From GCA-020356105 sp964347475 (GTDB taxonomy: Bacteria; Pseudomonadota; Alphaproteobacteria; UBA8366; JADFVY01), in assembly GCA_964347475.1 (NCBI GenBank), contig CAYFYY010000037.1:1-40068 (forward strand): DNA of 40,068 nt. The letters run 5' to 3'. The position numbers and the translations under genes are program-made. The notes beneath the pieces were generated by a model that was not told the DNA's origin, did not search any database, and was given only the letters and a program-made list of their open reading frames with translations. Each line of letters begins with the position of its first letter. Positions within the stretch are counted from its first letter, which is position 1. Below, piece by piece: positions 25,412 through 32,438 of the stretch.

Positions 25412-26019
25412 CCGAGGATCGCATACGTCCCGAATGCGATGAACGCGGCGCCGGCCAGTCGGCGGGTCCAGAGGGTGGCGCCGGCAGGCAAGCGACCGCC
25501 GAGCGTGCCGGCGGAGCCGCTGAGCGCCAGCCACCACGCCGCCGATCCGATGAACACGCCGACGACGAATACTGCGCGGTCCCGCCCCGTTGCCAGGTCT
25601 GGCAACAGCCCGAGGCCGACGATGACTGCGGCGAAGGTCAGGATGGTCGCGGGATTGGCCAGCGTCAGCAGGACCGCCGCGGCATAGGCGCCCAGGTGTC
25701 CGGCGAGGGAGGGCGCCGCCGCCACGACGTTGCGAGGCAGCAAGTCCCTCAGACCGAGCGCGATCAGCGCCAGACCGCCGAGTTGGGCGGGCCATGAAGC
25801 GTCGGCTATGGCCGACGCAACAGCGCCCAGCCCGAAGGCGGCAACCGAGGCGTAGAGGGCGTCGGCGGTGGCGACCCCCATTCCGGTCACCAACCCAGCA
25901 GCCATCCCCAGCGTCAGGCTGCGTCGCAGGCAGAGCAGGCTGAGCGGCCCTACCGGCACGGCGAGCAACAGTCCGATTCCGGCCGCCTTGGCCAGAAGGA
26001 TGAGAATGTCGGGAGCCAT
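25408..26019 (-). CDS. LysE family amino-acid exporter
   Basis: This 203-residue membrane protein has the LysE/RhtB pattern: a first helix with the conserved AVPVGPLSLLCLRRSLTLG, then GLVTGMGVATADALYASVAA, and the central NPATILTFAAVIVGLGLL (the family NPxxxLxF motif). Five to six TM helices are visible. Members export basic or other amino acids. The divergent Lrp-type regulator 112 bp away is the classic arrangement for a controlled exporter (as lysG-lysE or argP-argO), so induction by the exported amino acid is likely. The ATG at 26019 lacks a clear ribosome-binding site; TTG or GTG starts up to 45 nt upstream are possible. Confidence 0.88.
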   Translation of the reverse strand: MAPDILILLAKAAGIGLLLAVPVGPLSLLCLRRSLTLGMAAGLVTGMGVATADALYASVAAFGLGAVASAIADASWPAQLGGLALIALGLRDLLPRNVVAAAPSLAGHLGAYAAAVLLTLANPATILTFAAVIVGLGLLPDLATGRDRAVFVVGVFIGSAAWWLALSGSAGTLGGRLPAGATLWTRRLAGAAFIAFGTYAILG

Positions 26020-26070
26020 GTCTGTCACATACCGCGCGACATCCGCATTTGGCAATGAATACAAAGGGAA

Positions 26071-26083
26071 TTCTGATTCAGAA
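26071..26083. promoter_or_regulatory. Candidate Lrp operator in the lysE-lrp intergenic region
   Basis: TTCTGA-T-TCAGAA is a perfect 6+6 bp dyad between the divergent genes. A second imperfect inverted repeat, ATATAAACAA (26086-26095) with TTGTTATAT (26104-26112), brackets the -35 element of the lrp promoter. AT-rich dyads of this kind are typical Lrp/AsnC sites; binding by the neighbouring gene product is inferred. Confidence 0.5.
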
Positions 26084-26095
26084 ACATATAAACAA

Positions 26096-26125
26096 TTGAA
26101 ATTTTGTTATATTACCTTTTATAAT
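26096..26125 (+). promoter_or_regulatory. Strong promoter for the Lrp-type gene, probably leaderless transcript
   Basis: TTGAAA (26096-26101), 18 bp, and a perfect TATAAT (26120-26125). The normal start point, about 7 nt after the -10, falls on the ATG at 26132 itself, and no Shine-Dalgarno sequence precedes that ATG. Confidence 0.72.
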
Positions 26126-26131
26126 TAAGTT

Positions 26132-26608
26132 ATGGATAAACCTGACCGTCGTATTGAAAGCGAATTGGATGAAACCGGCCGGAAGATCCTGGGCGCGTTG
26201 CAGCACGAGGGCCGCCTGCCGTTCAGCGAACTCGGGCGCCGGGTCGGTCTCTCTGCCCCGGCGGTGGCGGAACGCGTCCGCCGCATGGAAGACATCGGCC
26301 TCATCACGGGCTGGCGTGCGGTCGTCGATCGCAGGCGTTTGGGCTGGACGATGACCGCGTTCATGCGGATCTCATGTCCGGGCGAGAAGTACCAGGCGGT
26401 GCGTCGGCTGTCGCTCGACCTGCCGGAGGTGATCGATTGCCACCACGTCACCGGCGAGGACAGTTTCTTCATCAAGCTTGCGGTCGGGTCCGTCGAACAT
26501 CTGGAGCAGGTCATCGACCGGTTCAGGGACGCTGGCCGCACGGTGTCGTCCGTCGCCTTGTCGACCATTGTCGAGGACAAACCGCCTGAGATCCCGCACA
26601 GCCGATGA
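26132..26608 (+). CDS. Lrp/AsnC family transcriptional regulator
   Basis: This 158-residue protein has the family layout: an N-terminal HTH (LDETGRKILGALQHEGRLPF ... LGRRVGLSAPAVAERVRRME), the short hinge GLITGWRAVVDRRRLGW, and a C-terminal RAM ligand-binding domain (MTAFMRISCPGEKYQ, VIDCHHVTGEDSFFIKLAVG, LEQVIDRFRDAGRT). It most likely controls the divergent LysE exporter and itself through the dyads at 26071-26112. The 26132 start is supported by the promoter, which would give a leaderless mRNA. The downstream EVE gene starts 90 bp on. Confidence 0.9.
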   Translation: MDKPDRRIESELDETGRKILGALQHEGRLPFSELGRRVGLSAPAVAERVRRMEDIGLITGWRAVVDRRRLGWTMTAFMRISCPGEKYQAVRRLSLDLPEVIDCHHVTGEDSFFIKLAVGSVEHLEQVIDRFRDAGRTVSSVALSTIVEDKPPEIPHSR

Positions 26609-26697
26609 GCGGCCGCCGCCCCCTTGGCGTTGCCTCCGTCGCTGTGGCAGCATGCCGGCCGATTCAGCGCGTTCAATATGACCAAGGGGGAGAGGGC

Positions 26698-27111
26698 ATG
26701 GCCTATTGGCTTATGAAGACCGAGCCGGGGGCCTGGTCGTGGCAGGACCAGGTCACAGAAGATGTCGCCGAATGGGACGGCGTGCGCAATCACCAGGCAT
26801 CCAACAACATGAAGGCAATGCGGACCGGCGACCGCGCGTTCTTCTATCATTCGGTCAACGAGAAGCGCATCGTCGGGATCGTGGAGATCGTCAGGGAATA
26901 CTATCCCGATCCGAGCGATGCGTCGGGCCGCTTCGGCATGGTCGACGTCAAGGCCCTGAAGCCCCTGAACAAGCCGGTAACGCTGGCCGATATCAAGGCG
27001 CGGCCGGAATTGGAGGACTTCGCACTGGTGCGGCAGTCCCGGCTCTCGGTAATGCCGGTGACCGATGCACAATGGAAGCTGATCTGCCGGTTGGCGGAGA
27101 CCGAGGCGTGA
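26698..27111 (+). CDS. EVE domain protein
   Basis: This 137-residue protein is a complete EVE (PUA-like) domain: YWLMKTEPGAWSWQDQV, EWDGVRNHQASNNMKAMRTG, AFFYHSVNEKRIVGIVEIVR, FGMVDVKALKPLNKPVTL and LVRQSRLSVMPVT. EVE domains bind modified bases in DNA or RNA; free-standing proteobacterial copies are often near metabolic or stress genes, and their ligand is usually unknown. GGGGGAGAGGG sits just before the ATG at 26698, so the in-frame start at 26605 is rejected. The stop overlaps the GTG of the next gene (GTGA), implying translational coupling. Confidence 0.92.
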   Translation: MAYWLMKTEPGAWSWQDQVTEDVAEWDGVRNHQASNNMKAMRTGDRAFFYHSVNEKRIVGIVEIVREYYPDPSDASGRFGMVDVKALKPLNKPVTLADIKARPELEDFALVRQSRLSVMPVTDAQWKLICRLAETEA

Positions 27112-27470
27112 GTTTGCGGCTCTGCCCGCTCGACGACATTCCCGACGGCGAGGGTGTCGGATTTTCCCTTGACCGGGCGGACGCCGACCGCCATGCCGGT
27201 GGCCACATGGAGATATTCGTCGTGCGTCGCGGCGCCCGGGTTTTCGGCTACGCGAACGCCTGCCCGCATCTGTCGTCGCCGCTGGACTGGATCGAGAACC
27301 AGTTCATGACCCCCGACAAAATTCACATCATGTGCGCGACCCACGGGGCGCAGTTCCGCATCGACGACGGGCGTTGCGTCGCCGGCCCGTGCGAGGGCGA
27401 CAGGCTCGTCCCGGTGTGCGTTTCGGTTCGGCGCGGACACGTTGAACTCGGCGCTGCGATTGTAGCGTAA
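27108..27470 (+). CDS. Rieske [2Fe-2S] ferredoxin-like protein
   Basis: This 120-residue single-domain protein has both Rieske boxes: ANACPHLSSPLDW (Cys52, His54) and MCATHGAQFRIDDGRC (Cys76, His79). Such stand-alone proteins pass electrons to oxygenases or act in redox sensing. No oxygenase gene is near. Translation starts at GTG 27108, overlapping the EVE stop by 4 nt, with GAGG shortly upstream; the two are very probably made together. The first box has CPH where many have CTH, which is common in this family. Confidence 0.88.
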   Translation: MSLRLCPLDDIPDGEGVGFSLDRADADRHAGGHMEIFVVRRGARVFGYANACPHLSSPLDWIENQFMTPDKIHIMCATHGAQFRIDDGRCVAGPCEGDRLVPVCVSVRRGHVELGAAIVA

Positions 27471-27480
27471 ACCTGTTGAT

Positions 27481-27494
27481 CGCCCGGCCGGGCG
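27481..27494. terminator. Palindromic hairpin after the EVE-Rieske unit
   Basis: CGCCCGGCCGGGCG is a perfect 14-bp palindrome 10 bp beyond the Rieske stop, followed by TCATCTTTG rather than a clean T-run. It could be a weak terminator for the EVE-Rieske transcript. Confidence 0.35.
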
Positions 27495-27520
27495 TCATCT
27501 TTGCGCCGGTCCGACCCATC

Positions 27521-27542
27521 CCTTTTGGTGGCCTTTTGGTGG
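27521..27542 (+). repeat. Perfect 11-bp tandem repeat CCTTTTGGTGG x2
   Basis: Two adjacent exact copies (27521-27531 and 27532-27542) stand about 180 bp upstream of the LuxR-type regulator, just before an AT-rich leader (27555-27680). The spacing of one helical turn suits a direct-repeat operator; a chance duplication is the alternative. Confidence 0.45.
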
Positions 27543-27721
27543 GCGGGCCTCACATATCGATCCGAAACGTTATTAAATTCAATATGTTGTACAAAACTCG
27601 CGCACGTAACAAAAAAGGAGATAAATATTCGCCACATTAGCGTTTCATTATGTTAACTTATCCGCATCACAATTAGGGATATCCCCTCGGAGATTTCCTG
27701 GAAACGGCTCACCAAAGGACA

Positions 27722-28471
27722 ATGGAAATGAAAAAACTGATTGCCAAAGGGCAGGCCAAGCCGGGGGCGCAACCCGTTGATGCGATTTCTCTGTTCCGGG
27801 AAAACCGGCCGGTCCGGGTGATCGTCACCGACAATCGCAGACTGTGCCGGGAATGTTTGAGGTTGTTGATCGAAACCTTCGATCCGAGCCTCGAGGTGGC
27901 GGAGGCCGACGAGCCTGCGGAGATCCTGCAGATGCTGCATGAAGATCCCGGTTTCAGCGTTGTGCTCTATAACCTCGTGGTGCGCGGTGACGGAGGCGTG
28001 GAATTTGTCCGCGGCCTCCGCAACGCGGTCCCGGATATTCCACTGATCGTGTTGTGTGACTACGACGATCCCGCGGTGATGCGCAGTGTGATGGAGAGTG
28101 GCGCAAAGGCCTTCTTGCCCTCGACAACGCCCAGCCCGGTGATGGTTGGCGTCCTGCGTCTCGTTATTGCCGGCGGAACTTACGTGCCGCCTGACATGCT
28201 GTTCGAAGGATCGCCAACGTCATCCGCTGCCGCAAATGAACGGGCAAGGGGAAATCGCGAAGCGCTGATCGCCAGCCATTTTCCCGAACTGACACCACGC
28301 CAGCGCGATGTATTGGTACTTCTTTCGAAAGGTTACATGAATCGGGACATCGCTAGTGCGCTCGGCATGTGCGAAAATACGGTCAAGGCGCATGTCAAGC
28401 AGGTCATGCGCAAACTCCACGCCAGCAACCGGACGCAGGCCGCCCTGATGGCGGATCGCCTGGTCGCCTGA
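27722..28471 (+). CDS. LuxR-type response regulator with degenerate receiver domain
   Basis: The 249-residue product has a 30-residue tail, a receiver-like domain (about 31-150) and a clear LuxR HTH at the C-terminus (LTPRQRDVLVLLSKGYMNRD ... NTVKAHVKQVMRKLHASNRT). In the receiver, the phospho-accepting Asp is Asn84 (VVLYNLVVRGDGG), one of the acidic pair is Asn38 (VTDNRR), and the conserved Lys is missing (AFLPS). It should not be phosphorylated in the normal way. No histidine kinase gene is adjacent. Start codons at 27722 and 27728 are both possible; AAAGGA precedes them. A long AT-rich upstream region with a tandem repeat suggests complex control. The next gene is the broken acs. Confidence 0.85.
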   Translation: MEMKKLIAKGQAKPGAQPVDAISLFRENRPVRVIVTDNRRLCRECLRLLIETFDPSLEVAEADEPAEILQMLHEDPGFSVVLYNLVVRGDGGVEFVRGLRNAVPDIPLIVLCDYDDPAVMRSVMESGAKAFLPSTTPSPVMVGVLRLVIAGGTYVPPDMLFEGSPTSSAAANERARGNREALIASHFPELTPRQRDVLVLLSKGYMNRDIASALGMCENTVKAHVKQVMRKLHASNRTQAALMADRLVA

Positions 28472-28561
28472 TCGGCTCGTCAATTCCGAAATGCCCGACT
28501 GCCGCCGGCGGCGCGGCGAACCGTTGCGATCGGCGAAGCAGTTGTCACCCGCAGCAATCTT

Positions 28562-28593
28562 GCGCATTATTGCCGGGCTTCACGGCAATGCGC
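28562..28593 (+). other. Inverted repeat in the acs leader
   Basis: GCGCATT (28562-28568) pairs with AATGCGC (28587-28593), and internally ATTGCCG (28569-28575) pairs with CGGCAAT (28583-28589). The two pairings compete. The element sits 57 bp before the acs ATG. Function unknown. Confidence 0.35.
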
Positions 28594-28649
28594 GCCGCGC
28601 ATCGTTCGAATAACACGAGTCGACTGCACGATCAGGGAGAGCCAATGTC

Positions 28650-30468
28650 ATGACGGAGATCCACGTCCACCCGGTGCCTGCCGAGTTTGCGAAACGAGCC
28701 TATATCGACAAGGCCGGATACGAGAAAATGTACAAGGCATCGGTCGACGATCCAGAGGCCTTCTGGGGCGAGCACGGCAAGCGCATCGACTGGATCAAGC
28801 CCTACACGAAGGTCAAGGATGTCGACTACCTGAAGAAGGTCCATATCCGCTGGTTCTATGACGGAACCCTGAATGCGTCGGCGAACTGCATCGACCGGCA
28901 TCTCCCGGCACGCGCGAACCAGACAGCGATCATCTGGGAGGGCGACAATCCGAACGACAGCAAGAAGATAACGTATGGAGAACTTGCCGAAAGTGTCGGA
29001 CGGCTTGCCAACGCTCTCAAGGCGCGCGGCATCAAAAAGGGTGACCGGGTCACGATCTATATGCCCATGATCCCGGAGGCGGCGTACGCTATGCTTGCAT
29101 GCGCGCGCATTGGCGCGATTCACTCGGTGGTCTTCGGCGGCTTTTCGCCGGACTCGCTGGCCGGCCGCATCCAGGATTGCGATTCCAATTGCGTGATTAC
29201 CGCCGACGAGGGGGTGCGCGGCGGCCGCAAGGTTCCGTTGAAGGGGAACACCGACGCGGCGCTGAAGTCCTGCCCGACGGTCGAAACCGTACTCGTGGTC
29301 AAACGCACCGGCGGCAAGATCGACTGGGTCGAGGGCCGCGACGTCTGGTACCACGAGGCTTGCGACGCCGCCTCGGCGGACTGCCCGCCGGAGGAGATGA
29401 ATGCGGAGGATCCACTGTTCATCCTCTATACGTCGGGCTCGACCGGCAAACCCAAGGGAGTGCTGCACACGGCTGGGTGACCGGCCACTCCTACATCGTG
29501 TACGGGCCGCTGGCCAACGGCGCCATCACGCTCATGTTCGAGGGCGTGCCCAATTATCCGGACTCGTCGCGCTTCTGGCAGGTGTGCGACAAGCACAAGG
29601 TCAACACCTTCTATACCGCGCCGACCGCGATACGCGCCCTGATGCGCGAGGGCAACGGGCCGGTCGAGAAGACGAGCCGCAAGTCGATCCGCCTCCTTGG
29701 CACGGTCGGTGAGCCGATCAATCCGGAAGCCTGGGAGTGGTATTACCACGTTGTCGGCGACGGCCGCTGCCCGATTGTCGATACCTGGTGGCAGACCTGC
29801 CGGGCGCCATCGACCTCAAGCCCGGCTCGGCGACGCTGCCATTCTTCGGGGTCCGGCCACAGATCGTCGACGCGGACGGCAAGGTCCTCGAAGGCGCGTG
29901 CGAGGGCAATCTCTGCATCGCCGACGCCTGGCCCGGCCAGATGCGGACCGTGTTCCGCGACCACGACCGGTTCGTGCAAACCTATTTTTCGACTTACAAG
30001 GGGAAATATTTCACGGGCGACGGATGCCGCCGCGACGCGGACGGCTACTACTGGATCACTGGCCGCGTCGACGACGTGATCAACGTCTCGGGGCACCGCA
30101 TGGGCACGGCCGAGGTCGAGAGCGCATTGGTTGCCCACCCGAAGGTGGCGGAGGCGGCAGTGGTCGGTGCGCCGCACGACATCAAGGGGCAGGGCATCTA
30201 TGCCTACGTGACCCTCAATGTCGGTGAGCAGCCGACCGACGAACTCAAGAAGGAGCTGGTGCAATGGGTCCGCAAGGAGATCGGACCGATCGCCTCGCCG
30301 GACTGGCTGCAGTGGGCGCCTGGCCTGCCGAAGACCCGGTCGGGCAAGATCATGCGGCGTATCCTGCGCAAGATCGCGGAGAACGACTACTCGAACCTTG
30401 GCGACACCTCGACCCTCGCCGATCCCGCCGTCGTCGACGATCTTGTCGACAACCGACAGAACCGCTGA
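28650..30468 (+). pseudogene. acs: Acetyl-CoA synthetase gene with two out-of-frame internal deletions
   Basis: The sequence matches AMP-forming acetyl-CoA synthetase closely but needs three frames. Frame 1 runs from MTEIHVHPVPAEF to LYTSGSTGKPKGVLHT (A3 motif) and stops at 29480. Frame 2 resumes immediately at GWVTGHSYIVYGPLANG and runs to CPIVDTWWQT. Frame 3 resumes at LPGAIDLKPGSA and ends with SGKIMRRILRKIA ... DDLVDNRQNR. Missing between frames 1 and 2 are about 30 family codons (the GGYLVY ... WCTADV block), and between 2 and 3 about nine (the ETGG ... TP block with the A5 motif). Estimated losses of 91 and 28 bp added to the 1819-bp span give exactly 646 codons, the normal size. GGGAGAG precedes the ATG. 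As written it cannot give a working enzyme. Confidence 0.9.
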
Positions 30469-30540
30469 ACGGGGCCGTGCCACTCGGACGGCGCTGCGAG
30501 ACGGTTCAAATACCTGCCGCGAGGCGGTAGTGTCGCTGCC

Positions 30541-30963
30541 ATGACGGCCACGTTCACCCATGTCGCCCTGCACGTCCGCGACCTGCAGGCCTGCGTCGCC
30601 TTCTATCGCGACTTCTGCGGCCTGAAGGTGGTTCACGAGCGCGGCGATGCGGGCAGTCCCGATGCTGTCTGGTTGGCGCAGCAAGGGCGCGAGCGAGAGT
30701 TCATCTTTGTCCTGCTGCCCGGCGGCCCCGGCCGAAACCAGCAGGACACCGATTACAGCCATTTCGGATTTGCGTTGGACAGTCGCGACGCGGTCGACGC
30801 AATCGCGGCGCGAGCGGAACGGGCCGGCTGCCTGCTATGGCCGCCGCGCGAAGAGCCGTATCCCGTCGGCTACTACTGCGGACTGCGCGATCCGGATGGG
30901 AACGCGGTCGAGTTCTCCTACGGCCAGCCGCTGGGCCCCGGCGCAGGAGACGGGCGGCTGTGA
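30541..30963 (+). CDS. VOC superfamily (glyoxalase-fold) protein
   Basis: This 140-residue protein opens FTHVALHVRDLQACVAFYRD, the standard VOC metal-ligand strand (His7), and has the matching second half SHFGFALDSRDAVDAI with His and the terminal GLRDPDGNAVEFSYG (Glu ligand). It is therefore a metal-dependent lyase, isomerase or dioxygenase; specificity cannot be read. Its stop overlaps the GTG of meaB (GTGA), and methylmalonyl-CoA epimerase is itself a VOC protein often linked to MeaB, so a role in that pathway is possible, though the sequence does not closely resemble typical epimerases. Confidence 0.85.
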   Translation: MTATFTHVALHVRDLQACVAFYRDFCGLKVVHERGDAGSPDAVWLAQQGREREFIFVLLPGGPGRNQQDTDYSHFGFALDSRDAVDAIAARAERAGCLLWPPREEPYPVGYYCGLRDPDGNAVEFSYGQPLGPGAGDGRL

Positions 30964-31949
30964 ACGCGGAGGCGCCCCAGGCCCTGGCCGACCGGATTCG
31001 CGCCGGCGACCGGCGGGCGCTGGCGCGCGGCATCACACTGGTCGAATCAACCCGCAACGACCATCGCGGGGCCGCGGACGAACTACTGCAAATCCTGCTG
31101 CCGCATACCGGCACCTCCATCCGCATTGGCATCACCGGCGTTCCCGGCGTCGGCAAGTCCACGTTCATCGAGGCCTTCGGCTTCTTCGTCATCGGCCAGG
31201 GCCACCGCGTTGCGGTGCTGGCGGTCGATCCGTCCTCGAAACGTAGCGGCGGTTCGATCCTCGGTGACAAGACCCGCATGGCGGAGCTGGCGAAGAACGA
31301 TTCCGCTTTCATCCGGCCGTCGCCGGCGGGCGAGACGCTGGGCGGCGTTGCCCGGCGCACACGCGAGGCGATGCTGCTATGCGAGGCCGCGGGCTTCGAT
31401 GTGGTGTTCGTCGAGACGGTCGGGGTCGGCCAGTCGGAGACCGCGGTCGCGGACCTCACCGACCTGTTCCTGCTGCTGCTGCTGCCCGGTGGCGGCGACG
31501 AGCTACAGGGGCTGAAACGCGGCATCGTCGAGATGGCCGACATCGTACTGGTCAACAAGGACGACGGAGATCTCGCCGACGCAGCGCAGCGAGCCGCCTC
31601 GGAATATCGGGCCGCGCTGCATCTTCTCGGGGCCGGCACGGCGGACTGGCCGGTGCCGGTCGCAACCTGTTCGGCGCTGACCGGAAAAGGGATCGACGAG
31701 GCTTGGCAGTGGGTCGAGACCTTCCGGACGACGATGGCGCCGACCGGCGCTCTCGCTGCCCGCCGCGCTGCCCAGGCCCGCGCCTGGATGTGGAGCGAGA
31801 TCCGCGAAGGCCTGATGGAGACCCTGAAGGCCAATCGAGCCGTGGCCGAATGCCTGCCCACGCTGGAGGCCGACGTGGGCGACGGCCGGATCACTCCGGC
31901 GGCGGCGGCACGCAGGCTTCTGGACGCATTTCTGAAGCAAAGGTGTTGA
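30960..31949 (+). CDS. meaB: MeaB/ArgK-family GTPase (methylmalonyl-CoA mutase chaperone)
   Basis: This 329-residue G3E GTPase has GITGVPGVGKST (P-loop, residues 57-68), LAVDPSSKRSGGSILGDKTR (switch/base region), VETVGVGQSE (Walker B/G3) and VLVNKDDG (G4). It is the protein that loads and guards the B12-dependent methylmalonyl-CoA mutase, using GTP hydrolysis. Translation starts with GTG at 30960, overlapping the VOC stop by 4 nt. The mutase genes are not in the window. The cobST genes 6 kb on fit a B12-using cell, though they are not linked to meaB. Confidence 0.92.
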   Translation: MNAEAPQALADRIRAGDRRALARGITLVESTRNDHRGAADELLQILLPHTGTSIRIGITGVPGVGKSTFIEAFGFFVIGQGHRVAVLAVDPSSKRSGGSILGDKTRMAELAKNDSAFIRPSPAGETLGGVARRTREAMLLCEAAGFDVVFVETVGVGQSETAVADLTDLFLLLLLPGGGDELQGLKRGIVEMADIVLVNKDDGDLADAAQRAASEYRAALHLLGAGTADWPVPVATCSALTGKGIDEAWQWVETFRTTMAPTGALAARRAAQARAWMWSEIREGLMETLKANRAVAECLPTLEADVGDGRITPAAAARRLLDAFLKQRC

Positions 31950-31973
31950 GCGGAGCCGATCGCTGGCCGGCGG

Positions 31974-32351
31974 TCAGCTGAACGGCCAGGGCAGACGCCA
32001 GAACTCCCGCATGAGGCCAGGCGGGAAATCGCGGTTGAGCGCCGAGGCGATGACCAGGAGAATGGTCAGGCCGCCGGGCTCGGCCCGTTCGGCGAAGAAA
32101 TTGGCGCCCTTGGTGGAGCCGGCGCCGGGCAAGTTCTTGACAACGACCGTCGGTTTGCCGGGCGGGGCCTCGGACAGCAGCGGCGCATAGAAACCCGCCC
32201 ATTTGTCGGAACCGCCGCCTTCCGAGAACGGGATGATTCATTCGATTGTCTTGCCTGAGAAATCGACGTCAGCCGCCGCCGGGCCGGGAGCACCAAAGCC
32301 GACCGTCGCTGCTGCGCCCAGCGCTGCAGCGATGAAGACTCTGCGATTCAT
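31974..32351 (-). pseudogene. Remnant of a tripartite tricarboxylate transporter-type solute-binding protein
   Basis: From ATG 32351 the frame encodes a signal peptide (MNRRVFIAAALGAAATVGF ... AAAD) and VDFSGKTIE, then a TGA at 32238-32240, then IIPFSEGGGSDKWAGFYAPL, GKPTVVVKNLPGAGSTKGAN and GGLTILLVIAS before ending with an unrelated tail (REFWRLPWPFS) at 31974. KTIEWIVPF is the usual form, so the TGA replaces a Trp codon. Family members are about 320-360 residues; only about 110 remain, so most of the C-terminal two thirds is lost. It lies right after the tcuA-prpF pair and was probably its uptake component. Confidence 0.8.
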
Positions 32352-32438
32352 TGCCTGAACGCCCTGTTATTGAACATTTCGTTCATGTCTTGCCGACTTT
32401 CGCGTTTCTTCGGGCTGTTGCAAACGGTTCTTGCCAGC

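Noticed and set aside
23534..25795. 753-codon open frame antisense to the coiled-coil gene
   Set aside because: Low-complexity Arg/Leu/Gly/His composition and no recognisable domain; explained by the codon bias of the sense gene.
9319..32240. UGA recoding (Trp or selenocysteine) to explain the TGA codons at 9319-9321 and 32238-32240
   Set aside because: TGA ends many intact genes here, no selenoprotein family is involved, and both genes carry other lesions such as a frameshift or large deletion.
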